Shown: in pieces, positions 1 to 8,283 of the stretch
Numbering within the stretch: the first letter of the stretch is position 1
Layout of the letters: each line of letters starts with the position of its first letter
DNA from: Streptomyces gossypii
GTDB lineage: Bacteria > Actinomycetota > Actinomycetes > Streptomycetales > Streptomycetaceae
NCBI RefSeq assembly: GCF_025165795.1
Contig: NZ_JAJAGO010000009.1
Location: 279,244 to 343,243, forward strand
Direction: 5' to 3'
DNA length: 64,000 nt
Position numbers and translations under genes: made by a program
The notes under the pieces: model-generated
Seen by the model: only the letters and a program-made list of their open reading frames with translations
Told to the model about the DNA's origin: nothing
Databases searched by the model: none

Positions 1-1
1 C

Positions 2-1060
2 ACCGAGGGCATGGCCTTCGACAAGGGCTACCTGTCCCCGTACATGGTGTCCGACCAGGAGCGTATGGAGGCCGTCCTCGACGACCCGTACATCCTGATC
101 CACCAGGGCAAGATCGGCTCGATCCAGGACCTGCTGCCGCTGCTTGAGAAGATCATGCAGTCCGGTGGCTCGCGCCCGCTGCTGATCGTGGCCGAGGACG
201 TCGAGGGTGAGGCACTCTCCACCCTGGTCGTCAACAAGATCCGCGGCACGTTCAACGCCGTCGCCGTCAAGGCGCCGGGCTTCGGCGACCGCCGCAAGGC
301 GATGCTGGGCGACATGGCCACGCTCACGGGCGCGACCGTCATCGCCGAGGAGGTCGGCCTCAAGCTCGACCAGTCCGGCCTGGACGTGCTGGGCAGCGCC
401 CGCCGCGTCACCGTCACCAAGGACGACACCACGATCGTCGACGGCGCCGGTGACAAGTCCGAGGTCGAGGGGCGCGTCGGCCAGATCAAGGCCGAGATCG
501 AGTCCACGGACTCCGACTGGGACCGCGAGAAGCTCCAGGAGCGGCTGGCGAAGCTCGCGGGCGGCGTCTGCGTGATCCGTGTCGGTGCCGCGACCGAGGT
601 CGAGCTCAAGGAGAAGAAGCACCGTCTCGAGGACGCCATCTCGGCGACCCGCGCGGCGGTCGAGGAGGGCATCGTCTCCGGCGGTGGCTCCGCGCTCGTC
701 CACGCCGCGAAGGTGCTGGAGGGCTCGCTCGGCAAGCTGGACGACGAGGCCACCGGTGTCGCCGTCGTGCGCCGCGCCGCCGTCGAGCCGCTGCGCTGGA
801 TCGCGGAGAACGCGGGCGTCGAGGGCTACGTCATCACCTCGAAGGTCGCCGACCTGGAGAAGGGCTTCGGCTTCAACGCGGCCACCGGCGAGTACGGCGA
901 CATGGTCAAGGCCGGCGTCATCGACCCGGTCAAGGTCACCCGTTCCGCGCTGGAGAACGCCGCCTCCATCGCCTCCCTGCTGCTCACGACCGAGACGCTG
1001 GTCGTCGAGAAGCCTGCCGAGGAAGAGGAAGCCGCGGGCGGCCACGGCCACTCGCACTGA
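2..1060 (+). CDS. groEL: Chaperonin GroEL, 3' part (5' end outside window)
   Basis: This is the C-terminal two thirds of a 60-kDa type I chaperonin, which forms the ATP-dependent folding cage with GroES. The frame is already open at base 2 (T-E-G then MAFDKGYLSPY), so the gene begins upstream of the window. About 353 residues are visible, covering much of the apical domain (IVAEDVEGEALSTLVVNK, APGFGDRRKAMLGD), then intermediate and equatorial domains (VEEGIVSGGGSAL, GFGFNAATGEYGDM). The tail is His-rich (GGHGHSH). Streptomyces usually has two groEL genes, and the His-rich tail together with the neighbouring genes suggests groEL1 of the groES-groEL1 operon; that assignment is inference. A strong hairpin follows about 50 bp downstream. 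Confidence 0.97.
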   Translation, partial: TEGMAFDKGYLSPYMVSDQERMEAVLDDPYILIHQGKIGSIQDLLPLLEKIMQSGGSRPLLIVAEDVEGEALSTLVVNKIRGTFNAVAVKAPGFGDRRKAMLGDMATLTGATVIAEEVGLKLDQSGLDVLGSARRVTVTKDDTTIVDGAGDKSEVEGRVGQIKAEIESTDSDWDREKLQERLAKLAGGVCVIRVGAATEVELKEKKHRLEDAISATRAAVEEGIVSGGGSALVHAAKVLEGSLGKLDDEATGVAVVRRAAVEPLRWIAENAGVEGYVITSKVADLEKGFGFNAATGEYGDMVKAGVIDPVKVTRSALENAASIASLLLTTETLVVEKPAEEEEAAGGHGHSH

Positions 1061-1108
1061 CGCGCTTCCGCGTTGAGGCGCCCCGGCCCCGCGGCCGGAG
1101 CGCCGTAC

Positions 1109-1144
1109 GCGCCGGGCGAGCTGGTTTCCCAGCCCGCCCGGCGC
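1109..1144 (+). terminator. Hairpin terminator after groEL
   Basis: The arms GCGCCGGGCG and CGCCCGGCGC are perfectly complementary. They are extended by GCTGG/CCAGC after one mismatch and close on a short loop. There is no U-tract, as is common for Streptomyces terminators. It lies between groEL and the converging SDR gene and could serve both. Confidence 0.7.
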
Positions 1145-1197
1145 GTTCGCGTGTTCAGCAGCTGTTACTCAAGGGGCTGTTGTCGAGGAGCTGTTGC

Positions 1198-1992
1198 TCA
1201 ACGGCCAGCGGCAGGGGCGTTGACCCGCCCGTACCTGGGTCCGCTGTTGGCGGTGGAGCGGGACAGCATGCCGCGGGGTGTCAGCTTCGCCAGGGCCATC
1301 ATCACCTTGTAGCGCGGGTCCGGGATGGACAGGGACCGGCCGCGTGCCAGGTCGGCGAGGGCGGCGTCGACCACCCGCCCCGCGTCGAGCCACATCCAGT
1401 CCGGCACCGGGCTGGTGTCCATGCCCGCCCGATCGTGGAACTCCGTCCGCACGAACCCCGGGCACAGTGCCATCAGCCGTACCCCGCTGCTCTTCAGGTC
1501 GCCCGCCACGCCCTGGGTGAACTGCACGACCCACGACTTCGAGGCGCCGTACGTCCCGCGCGGCACGAACGCCGCCACCGACGCGACGTTGATGATCCCG
1601 CCGCGCCCACGCTCCCGCATCGCCTCGGCCGCCGCCGAGGTCGACCGCAGCACCGCCTCGCAGTGCACCCGGAGCATGGTCAGTTCGTCCGCGAGCGGAA
1701 TGTCCAGATAGCCGCCCTTGTTGGCGAAGCCCGCGTTGTTCACCAGCAGGTCGACCGGGTGACGGCGGTCCCCGGCCCGCTCCTCCAGCGCGGCGATGCC
1801 CGCATCGGTCCCGAGGTCGGCGGCCAGCACCGATGCCTCGACGCCGTGCCGGTCGTGCAGTTCCGCCGCCTGGGTACGCAGCCGCTCGGAGTCCCGTGCG
1901 ACCAGCACCACATGATGTCCGTCCCGTGCGAGCCGCCGTGCGAAAGCGGCACCGAGCCCCGACGTCGCTCCCGTGATCAATGCTGTCGTCAT
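1198..1992 (-). CDS. Short-chain dehydrogenase/reductase (SDR)
   Basis: This 264-residue classical SDR is a cytoplasmic NAD(P)-dependent oxidoreductase of unknown substrate. The nucleotide-binding motif TGATSGLG lies at residues 8-15, the NNAG motif near residue 90, a Ser in VASVAAF, and the catalytic YGASK tetrad segment about 13 residues later. The length is normal for the family. A C-terminal extension after about residue 215 resembles the SDR subgroup often annotated as fatty-acyl or short-chain reductase. It converges on groEL and is transcribed in the same direction as the MOSC gene 142 bp upstream. No pathway context identifies the substrate. Confidence 0.9.
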   Translation of the reverse strand: MTTALITGATSGLGAAFARRLARDGHHVVLVARDSERLRTQAAELHDRHGVEASVLAADLGTDAGIAALEERAGDRRHPVDLLVNNAGFANKGGYLDIPLADELTMLRVHCEAVLRSTSAAAEAMRERGRGGIINVASVAAFVPRGTYGASKSWVVQFTQGVAGDLKSSGVRLMALCPGFVRTEFHDRAGMDTSPVPDWMWLDAGRVVDAALADLARGRSLSIPDPRYKVMMALAKLTPRGMLSRSTANSGPRYGRVNAPAAGR

Positions 1993-2134
1993 GCGGGAAA
2001 CGCTATCCGCACCACCGGCTCCTCGCCCGCCCCTTCACCGCCTCTGCCTACGCACTTCGCCCGACCGCCGTCTACGAGCCGCCGCCATCCGGCCCAGCCG
2101 CGCAGGCGTTCGCCCCGCCCGTTCGCCCATCCGC

Positions 2135-2791
2135 TTACGCAGTCCGCCGCCGCACCCGGTCCAGTACCTCCTGCTCCAGCGCGTCCTCGGCCGCCAGCAG
2201 CCGGGGCAGCAGCTCCGGCTCGCTGGTCAGCGCCCGGAACCAGAAGGAGACCGACACCTCGTGATCCGGCCGGTGCACCACCTCGACCGGGTCGCTCGCA
2301 CGGATCTCCCCGGGCTCGACCACCCGCAGGTACGCGCCGGGCGCGGCCTGCCGGGTGAAGCGTTTGATCCAGCCACGCTCGCCGAGCCAGCCCGCGAAGG
2401 TGCGGCAGGGAATGCGCCCGCTGCGGACCTCCAGCACCAGATCCGGGCCGATCCGCCAGCGTTCGCCGATCCGGGCGTCGTTCACCCGCACACCGCTCGT
2501 GGTGAGGTTCTCGCCGAATACGCCGTTCGGCAGTTCCCGGCCCAGCTCACGGGCCCAGTCGTCCAGGTCCTCGCGCGCGAACGCGTACACCGCCTGCTCG
2601 TCACCCCCGTGGTGGCGCAGATCGCCGATGGCGTCCCCGGCCAGCCCGCTGCCGCCCGATCCCTTGGGGCCGGGGGCGCGCACGGTGACGGGTCCGCCGG
2701 TCGGGCGTTTGTCGATTCCGGTGAGGTTTCCCCTGGCGTCGCTGTGCTCTGAAACGTGGGGGATGCCGAGGTTCACTGACAACAGGTGCAT
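2135..2791 (-). CDS. MOSC domain-containing protein (YiiM-like)
   Basis: The protein has 218 residues and a MOSC domain, a beta-barrel fold found in molybdenum-cofactor sulfurases and in YiiM-type proteins. MOSC proteins are thought to carry sulfur or Moco and to reduce N-hydroxylated compounds. Visible features are the HHGGDEQAVYAF segment, GVFGENLTTSGV, and the conserved Cys in GRIPCRTF. The stand-alone length matches YiiM-like proteins rather than the fused sulfurases. It is transcribed divergently from the LysR regulator with about 90 bp between starts, so that regulator may control it. The substrate is unknown. Confidence 0.9.
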   Translation of the reverse strand: MHLLSVNLGIPHVSEHSDARGNLTGIDKRPTGGPVTVRAPGPKGSGGSGLAGDAIGDLRHHGGDEQAVYAFAREDLDDWARELGRELPNGVFGENLTTSGVRVNDARIGERWRIGPDLVLEVRSGRIPCRTFAGWLGERGWIKRFTRQAAPGAYLRVVEPGEIRASDPVEVVHRPDHEVSVSFWFRALTSEPELLPRLLAAEDALEQEVLDRVRRRTA

Positions 2792-2882
2792 GTCCGCACG
2801 CTAACCAGGCCGTGGGCAAAGCCGCCAACGAATAATCCGGTTGACCTCCAAGTTTTCCTTATGCTTCGCCTATGCTCGAAGG

Positions 2883-3782
2883 ATGATCGAAGCTCGTCAT
2901 CTCCGGGTGCTGCGCGCGGTGGCCGGGACCGGATCCTTCTCCGCCGCCGCCCGCGAGCTGGGCTGCACCCAGCCCGCCGTCAGCCAGCAGATGAAGGCTC
3001 TGGAGCAGTCCGCCGGTACTCCGCTGCTGGTCAGGGCAGGTCGTGAGACGCGGCTGACCGAGGCGGGCGAGGCGCTGCTGCGGCACGCCACCGGGATTCT
3101 GGCCGGGCTCACCGCGGCGGAGGAGGAGGTCGCGGCGCTGGCCGGGCTGCGGGCGGGCCGGGTGCGGCTGGTCTCCTTCCCCAGCGGCAGTTCCACGCTC
3201 GTGCCCTCGGCCGTGGCCGCGATGCGCGCCGATCACCCGGGCACCCGGATCTCGCTCGTGGAGGCGGAGCCGCCCCGGTCGGTCGAGATGGTGCGGGAGG
3301 GCGATGCGGAGATCGCCCTCGCCTTCCGCTACGGCCCCTCGCCGGAGTGGGACGACCTGGCGGTACGTCCGCTGCTGAACGACCGGCTGGTCGGCCTGGT
3401 GCCCAGGACGCACCGCTTCGCCGGGCGGGAGGAGGTCGGGCTCGCCACGCTGGCGGAGGAACCATGGATCGCGGGCTGCCCGCGCTGCCGCCGCCATCTT
3501 GTCGAGGTGTGCGAGGAGGCCGGATTCACTCCGCGGATCGACTTCGCGACGGACGACTATCCGGCGGTGGTGGGCCTGGTCGGTGCGGGTCTGGGGGTGG
3601 CGGTGCTTCCCGAGCTCGCCGTCGCCTCGGTCCGTACGGAGGGGGTCGGGACGGTGCGGGTCACCCCGCTGATGCCGCGTGAGGTGGTGGCTCTGGCGCT
3701 GCCCGATCTGGCGCGGGCACCGGCGGTCGCGGCGATGCTGGACCGGCTGGCGCTGGCCGCGAACGCCACCGGGCGGACCTGA
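2883..3782 (+). CDS. LysR-family transcriptional regulator
   Basis: This is a 299-residue LysR-type regulator. An N-terminal winged HTH (LRVLRAVAGTGSFSAAAREL, then CTQPAVSQQMKALE) covers residues 5-65, followed by a two-lobed periplasmic-binding-protein-like effector domain. I chose ATG 2883 because the HTH starts immediately after it. A TATGCT -10-like box sits about six bases upstream with no Shine-Dalgarno sequence, suggesting a leaderless mRNA. An in-frame TTG at 2841 is possible but less likely. The gene is divergent from the MOSC gene, the usual LysR arrangement for a regulated neighbour. The effector is unknown. Confidence 0.9.
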   Translation: MIEARHLRVLRAVAGTGSFSAAARELGCTQPAVSQQMKALEQSAGTPLLVRAGRETRLTEAGEALLRHATGILAGLTAAEEEVAALAGLRAGRVRLVSFPSGSSTLVPSAVAAMRADHPGTRISLVEAEPPRSVEMVREGDAEIALAFRYGPSPEWDDLAVRPLLNDRLVGLVPRTHRFAGREEVGLATLAEEPWIAGCPRCRRHLVEVCEEAGFTPRIDFATDDYPAVVGLVGAGLGVAVLPELAVASVRTEGVGTVRVTPLMPREVVALALPDLARAPAVAAMLDRLALAANATGRT

Positions 3783-3930
3783 CGGGTCGCTCTGATGCGG
3801 CCTGGCGGCCTGAAAAGACCTGCCGGCGGAACGTCGGAGATTGCGCCGATCGAGTGAAAGGCTCGGGTGAACAACCCGGGTGGACCGTGCAGCCGGCGAT
3901 TCCGGTGAACGGGTGCGGAAAAACGTTCCG

Positions 3931-4245
3931 TCACCTGCTCGGGCCGCTCGACGCGGTGAGGAGGCGGCTGCGCGCCCGCCCCATCAGCTCTTCGCGTTCA
4001 TCCTCGGTGAGACCACCCCATACGCCGTACGGCTCCCGCACCGTCAGGGCGTGCGCGGCGCATTCGGAGCGGACCGGGCAGCGCATGCACACCTCTTTGG
4101 CGGAGGTTTCGCGTGCGCTGCGGGCGGCTCCGCGCTCTCCTTCGGGGTGGAAGAACAGTGAGCTGTCGACGCCCCGGCAGGCAGCGAGCAGCTGCCAGTC
4201 CCACAGATCGGCGTTCGGGCCCGGGAGGCGGGAGAAGTCTGCCAT
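3931..4245 (-). CDS. whiD: WhiB-like iron-sulfur regulator WhiD
   Basis: This 104-residue WhiB-like (Wbl) protein is required in Streptomyces for late sporulation and proper spore-wall formation. The four [4Fe-4S] cysteine ligands are C23, C53, C56 and C62 (the CxxC is VCMRCP). The family turn motif GVWGG lies at residues 74-78 and a basic C-terminal tail follows. Wbl proteins bind region 4 of the principal sigma factor; that is family knowledge. The N-terminus (MADFSRLPGPNADLWDW) and the position next to bldM make this WhiD rather than another Wbl paralogue. GAGAGGA upstream of the ATG is a plausible ribosome binding site. Confidence 0.95.
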   Translation of the reverse strand: MADFSRLPGPNADLWDWQLLAACRGVDSSLFFHPEGERGAARSARETSAKEVCMRCPVRSECAAHALTVREPYGVWGGLTEDEREELMGRARSRLLTASSGPSR

Positions 4246-4617
4246 TGCGTGTCCTCTCGGATATGTGCGCGGAAGCGGACTGGAGGCGCGGAGTCGCTCA
4301 TCTGTAAATATGACTCTTTGCCAAATCTAGCTATTACCCGAACGAAGCGAAAGAAACCATGAGCAAACAGGGCATTTAGGGATGATCTGCGCGGCTGTGC
4401 GATATCGGAGTTCTGTATCCGTACACTCACCTAGAGTGTGCAAAGTGGCCACTGAAGCCCGTAACTCTTTTGGGTGACCGTCGTTGAGAGTGCGGAGGCG
4501 ATTGATGGACGAGGTTCGGGCGCCGAGTGCCCAGACCGTTGACTGTCAATCGCACAGGTGACGATTCGTAACAGCCTGGAGGCTCAAGGTGATGCGCATC
4601 AGCTGCGGGGGGCGGTC
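4246..4617. other. whiD-bldM divergent intergenic region
   Basis: This 372-bp non-coding spacer separates the divergent whiD and bldM starts. It is visibly more AT-rich than its neighbours (roughly 4295-4350, and 4385-4440). It carries the sigma-BldN-type promoter noted separately. Further developmental promoters or BldD/BldM/WhiI sites are likely here from family knowledge, but I could not identify a convincing one by eye. Confidence 0.6.
4460..4487 (+). promoter_or_regulatory. Candidate sigma-BldN promoter of bldM (bldMp1)
   Basis: CGTAAC at 4460-4465 and CGTTGA at 4482-4487 are separated by exactly 16 bases. This matches the known BldN (ECF sigma) promoter consensus, and bldM is the classic BldN target in S. 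coelicolor. It predicts a start near 4494 and a leader of about 120 nt before the bldM ATG. Confidence 0.8.
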
Positions 4618-5229
4618 ATGACGTCCGTCCTCGTATGCGACGACTCCCCGCTTGCCCGAGAGGCGCTCCGCCGCGCGGTCGCGACCGTGCCCGGTGTGGA
4701 GCGTGTGACGACGGCGGCCAACGGCGAGGAAGTGCTCCGCCGCTGGGGTGCTGATCGCTCCGATCTGATTCTCATGGATGTCCGGATGCCCGGACTGGGA
4801 GGCGTGGAGACCGTACGGCGGCTGCTCTCCGCCGATCCCGGTGCGCGCATCATCATGCTGACCGTGGCCGAGGACTTGGACGGTGTGGCGCTGGCCGTCG
4901 CCGCCGGAGCCCGCGGGTACCTGCACAAGGACGCCTCGCGCGCCGAACTGCGGGCCACGGTCACCCAGGCCCTGGCCGACCCGACGTGGCGGCTGGCGCC
5001 GCGTCGGCTGCGGTCCGCCGAGATGGGGGCGGCCCCGACCCTCACCGCACGTGAGATCCAGGTACTCGAGGGGATGAGTCACGGCAGATCGAACGCCGAG
5101 ATCGGGCGGGAGCTGTTCCTGTCCGAGGACACGGTGAAGACTCACGCCAGGCGGCTCTTCAAGAAGCTGGGCGCCTCGGACCGAGCGCACGCCGTTGCGC
5201 TCGGCTTCCGCTGGGGCCTCGTCCGCTAG
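4618..5229 (+). CDS. bldM: Developmental response regulator BldM
   Basis: This 203-residue NarL/FixJ-type regulator has an N-terminal receiver (residues 2-120) and a C-terminal LuxR HTH (about 140-200: LTAREIQVLEGMSHGRSNAEIG, SEDTVKTHARRLFKKLG). Receiver residues D8, D9, D54, T82 and K104 are all present. BldM is nevertheless an orphan regulator reported to work without phosphorylation of D54. As a homodimer it activates early aerial-growth genes, and as a BldM-WhiI heterodimer later ones. ATG 4618 gives the family length; an upstream in-frame start at 4558 would add about 20 unconserved residues. Transcription is probably BldN-dependent from the promoter 5' of the gene. Confidence 0.96.
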   Translation: MTSVLVCDDSPLAREALRRAVATVPGVERVTTAANGEEVLRRWGADRSDLILMDVRMPGLGGVETVRRLLSADPGARIIMLTVAEDLDGVALAVAAGARGYLHKDASRAELRATVTQALADPTWRLAPRRLRSAEMGAAPTLTAREIQVLEGMSHGRSNAEIGRELFLSEDTVKTHARRLFKKLGASDRAHAVALGFRWGLVR

Positions 5230-5873
5230 GGCCCCTCCGGCGGGTCAGGGTGATCCGCCGCCTTGCGGGACGTGCTGTGCCCGAGGAGCTGAGCCGCCTC
5301 CCCGCCGGGAGGCGGCGTCTGGCTCCGTCCGCCGTCGGCGTTCCCCGCTGACGGCTTTCTCATTTCGCCCGTCGTCAGTGTTCTTTCCCACGCCTCCGCG
5401 CCGCCCCGGCCCGTCGTGGCAGCTTCGGCGAAGGCCGGGGTTTGCGCCGCCGCCACGCGGTGACCAGGGGTTCGGCCCCGGGCCCGGCGGGCTGCTGCCG
5501 CCGTTCACGTACGCGGCGGGACGGGGCGCGGAGAGGCGTATCCGCCGCGGCCGTCACCGGCGGGGGCAGTGCACCCGAGACGCGTCTTCGTCGGAATGCC
5601 GTGCGATGCCGCATGCTTGAGGAGTGCGACTCTTCCCCGGCTGCCGCCGGGGTCTCTCACCCAGCCGCGACGGGGCCCTCATGACGGACGAGCCCTGCCC
5701 GGTGCCTTCAGGCAGCGGGCCGAAGCGACCAGATCGCCGGTCGGCGCGGTGCGGATCCACCCGGAAGGGGGCGGGCTAGCGGCATGGCTACGGGAGCACT
5801 CCGTGATAACGCTTCAGCGCACAAAGGGGGCCGCGATGCGGCGGATCGCGCGGCGTCGGTGCACCATGGACCG
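5230..5873. other. Intergenic region bldM-shbA
   Basis: About 640 bp with no convincing gene. The open frames here are GC-bias shadows without a ribosome binding site or recognisable domain. It contains the bldM terminator and the presumed promoter of the sigma gene. A GATAAC-like -10 lies near 5804, and a purine-rich AAAGGGGG near 5823 is out of frame with useful starts. Nothing else is recognisable. Confidence 0.5.
5293..5316 (+). terminator. Hairpin terminator after bldM
   Basis: A perfect 10-bp stem GCCGCCTCCC/GGGAGGCGGC with a 4-nt loop begins 64 bp after the bldM stop. Confidence 0.75.
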
Positions 5874-6449
5874 ATGCGCGATGACGAGCACCCGGCGGTC
5901 GGCGCCCTCGTGCAGCGTGCGGTCGAGGGGGACGAGCGGGCGACTCACGACCTGCTCGCGCGTGTCCACCCGCTGGCCCGGCGCTACTGCCGTACGCGGC
6001 TGACCAGGCTCCCCGGCGACGCTCGGCATTTCGTCGACGACCTGGCCCAGGAGGTCTGCCTGGCCGTTCTGTACGCGTTGCCCCGCTACCGCGACACCGG
6101 CAAGCCCTTCGAGGCGTTCGTGGTGGCGATCGCTCAGCACAAGATCGCGGATCTCCAGCGGGCCGCCATGCGCGGCCCCGGAAGCACCGCCGTCCCCTCC
6201 GACGAGATGCCGGAGCAGCCGGACAGCTCGCTCGGGCCGGAGGAGCGGGCACTGCTCAGCAGCGACGCCGAGTGGGCCAAGCAACTCCTCGCCAATCTGC
6301 CCGCGCATCAGCGCGAGCTGGTGCTGCTGCGGGTGGCGATCGGCCTCTCCGCCGAGGAGACCGGCCGGATGCTCGGCATGTCACCGGGCGCCGTACGGGT
6401 GGCGCAGCACCGGGCGCTCAGCAGGCTCCGCACCCTGGCCGGGCAGTAG
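5874..6449 (+). CDS. shbA: ECF-like RNA polymerase sigma factor, ShbA type
   Basis: This 191-residue sigma-70 family factor of ECF architecture has region 2 (ARRYCRTRL...VDDLAQEVCLAVLYALPRYRD) at residues 25-75 and region 4 (LPAHQRELVLLRVAIGLSAEETGRMLGMSPGAVRVAQHRAL) at residues 140-185. In Streptomyces the ECF factor encoded between bldM and guaB is ShbA, which drives transcription of the principal sigma gene hrdB. The name rests on this synteny and on overall similarity recalled from memory. I chose ATG 5874 (MRDDEHP) because conservation appears to begin there. GTG 5859 and ATG 5784 are in frame, and the latter has a GGAAGGGGG upstream, so the start is uncertain. Confidence 0.82.
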   Translation: MRDDEHPAVGALVQRAVEGDERATHDLLARVHPLARRYCRTRLTRLPGDARHFVDDLAQEVCLAVLYALPRYRDTGKPFEAFVVAIAQHKIADLQRAAMRGPGSTAVPSDEMPEQPDSSLGPEERALLSSDAEWAKQLLANLPAHQRELVLLRVAIGLSAEETGRMLGMSPGAVRVAQHRALSRLRTLAGQ

Positions 6450-6648
6450 TCCCGCCAGTAATCCCGTCAGTAATCCCCTCAGTGGTCCCGTCAGCAAGTC
6501 CCTCAGCAACCCAGCTGAACACGGCAGGGAACACGGCTCGAACCCCGTTCCGACTCGGCAGCGGAACAGCGCTCAGGGGCCGTGCCCGGCGGGTGCCGGG
6601 AGACAGATAGCATGGACATCCGCGCCGCGCAAGCATTGGGAAGGTGTC

Positions 6649-8151
6649 ATGACAGACAACGTCGACGGAGTGCCCGCCAAATTCGCCATGCTCGGGCTGA
6701 CCTACGACGATGTGCTGCTCCTGCCGGGTGAGTCGAACATGGCCCCGCAGGACATCGACACCGGATCCCAGGTCTCCCGCAACGTCCGGGTGAACGTACC
6801 GCTGCTCTCCGCCGCGATGGACAAGGTCACCGAGGCCCGGATGGCCATCGCGATGGCCCGCCAGGGCGGTGTGGGCGTGCTGCACCGGAATCTCTCCATC
6901 GAGGACCAGGCACTCCAGGCGGACCGGGTCAAGCGCTCCGAGTCCGGCATGGTGACGGACCCGATCACCATCGGCCCGGACGCCACCCTGAGCGAGGCGG
7001 ACGCGCTGTGCGGCCGCTTCCGGATCAGTGGTGTGCCGGTGACGGACGCCGCGGACCGGCTGCTCGGCATCGTCACCAACCGCGACATGGCCTTCGAGAT
7101 GGACCGCGCCCGGCAGGTCCGCGAGGTCATGACCCCGATGCCGCTGGTCACCGGCAAGGTCGGCATCTCGCGGGACGACGCGATGGAGCTGCTGCGCCGC
7201 CACAAGATCGAGAAGCTGCCGCTCGTCGACGGCGAGGGCGTGCTCAAGGGACTCATCACCGTCAAGGACTTCGTGAAGGCGGAGCAGTACCCGAACGCCG
7301 CGAAGGACGCCGAGGGCCGCCTCGTCGTCGGCGCGGCGGTCGGCGTGGCGGGGGACGCGTACGACAGGGCGCAGGCGCTGATCGAGGCGGGCGTCGACTT
7401 CCTCGTGGTGGACACCGCGCACGGCCATTCGCGGCTGGTCGGCGACATGGTCGCCAAGATCAAGTCGAACTCCTCCGTCGATGTCATCGGCGGCAACATC
7501 GCCACGCGTGACGGCGCCCAGTCCCTGATCGACTCCGGCGCGGACGCCGTCAAGGTCGGCGTCGGCCCCGGCTCCATCTGCACGACCCGGGTGGTTGCCG
7601 GTATCGGAGTCCCGCAGGTCACGGCGATCTACGAAGCCGCGCAGGCCGCCCGGGACGCCGGCGTCCCCGTCATCGGCGACGGCGGCCTGCAGTACAGCGG
7701 CGACATCGCCAAGGCCCTGGTGGCGGGCGCCGACACGGTGATGCTCGGCAGCCTGCTGGCGGGCTGCGAGGAGTCGCCCGGCGAGCTGCAGTTCATCAAC
7801 GGCAAGCAGTTCAAGTCGTACCGGGGGATGGGCTCGCTGGCCGCGATGCAGTCGCGCGGCGACTCCCGCTCCTTCTCCAAGGACCGCTACTTCCAGGAGG
7901 ACGTCGGCTCCGACGAGAAGCTGATCCCCGAGGGCGTCGAGGGCCAGGTGCCCTACCGCGGCCCGCTGTCGGCGGTCGTGCACCAGCTGGTGGGCGGGCT
8001 GAAGCAGTCGATGTTCTACGTGGGCGGGCGCACCGTCCCCGAGATGAAGGAGCACGGCCGGTTCGTCCGGATCACGGCGGCGGGCCTCAAGGAGAGCCAC
8101 CCGCACGACATCCAGATGACGACCGAGGCACCGAACTACTCCCGCCGCTGA
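6649..8151 (+). CDS. guaB: Inosine-5'-monophosphate dehydrogenase
   Basis: The enzyme oxidises IMP to XMP with NAD+, the first committed step to GMP. It has 500 residues with a TIM-barrel catalytic domain interrupted by two CBS domains at about residues 95-210 (MVTDPITIGPDATL...; VMTPMPLVTGKVGI...). The catalytic loop GPGSICTTR carries nucleophile C311, and the flap region includes YRGMGSLAAM. GGAAGG is correctly spaced before ATG 6649. A TAGCAT -10-like box near 6608 suggests a housekeeping promoter. The gene lies upstream of paralogue guaB3 and shares the window with guaA, purN and purH. Confidence 0.97.
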   Translation: MTDNVDGVPAKFAMLGLTYDDVLLLPGESNMAPQDIDTGSQVSRNVRVNVPLLSAAMDKVTEARMAIAMARQGGVGVLHRNLSIEDQALQADRVKRSESGMVTDPITIGPDATLSEADALCGRFRISGVPVTDAADRLLGIVTNRDMAFEMDRARQVREVMTPMPLVTGKVGISRDDAMELLRRHKIEKLPLVDGEGVLKGLITVKDFVKAEQYPNAAKDAEGRLVVGAAVGVAGDAYDRAQALIEAGVDFLVVDTAHGHSRLVGDMVAKIKSNSSVDVIGGNIATRDGAQSLIDSGADAVKVGVGPGSICTTRVVAGIGVPQVTAIYEAAQAARDAGVPVIGDGGLQYSGDIAKALVAGADTVMLGSLLAGCEESPGELQFINGKQFKSYRGMGSLAAMQSRGDSRSFSKDRYFQEDVGSDEKLIPEGVEGQVPYRGPLSAVVHQLVGGLKQSMFYVGGRTVPEMKEHGRFVRITAAGLKESHPHDIQMTTEAPNYSRR

Positions 8152-8283
8152 GCGGCTGTTCTCTGTGCTCGATCTCCACGCGTGGCCTGCAGCCTGGCCC
8201 CCGTGGAGGAGTGACATGCGGTGACGTCCCCGGGATCCCCTTCGGTGATACTGGGGGCGTAACCATGAGGAAGGGCCACATTC

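Noticed and set aside
4558..4617. Upstream start for bldM
   Set aside because: It would add 20 residues before a receiver domain that normally begins at the second residue; ATG 4618 fits the family.
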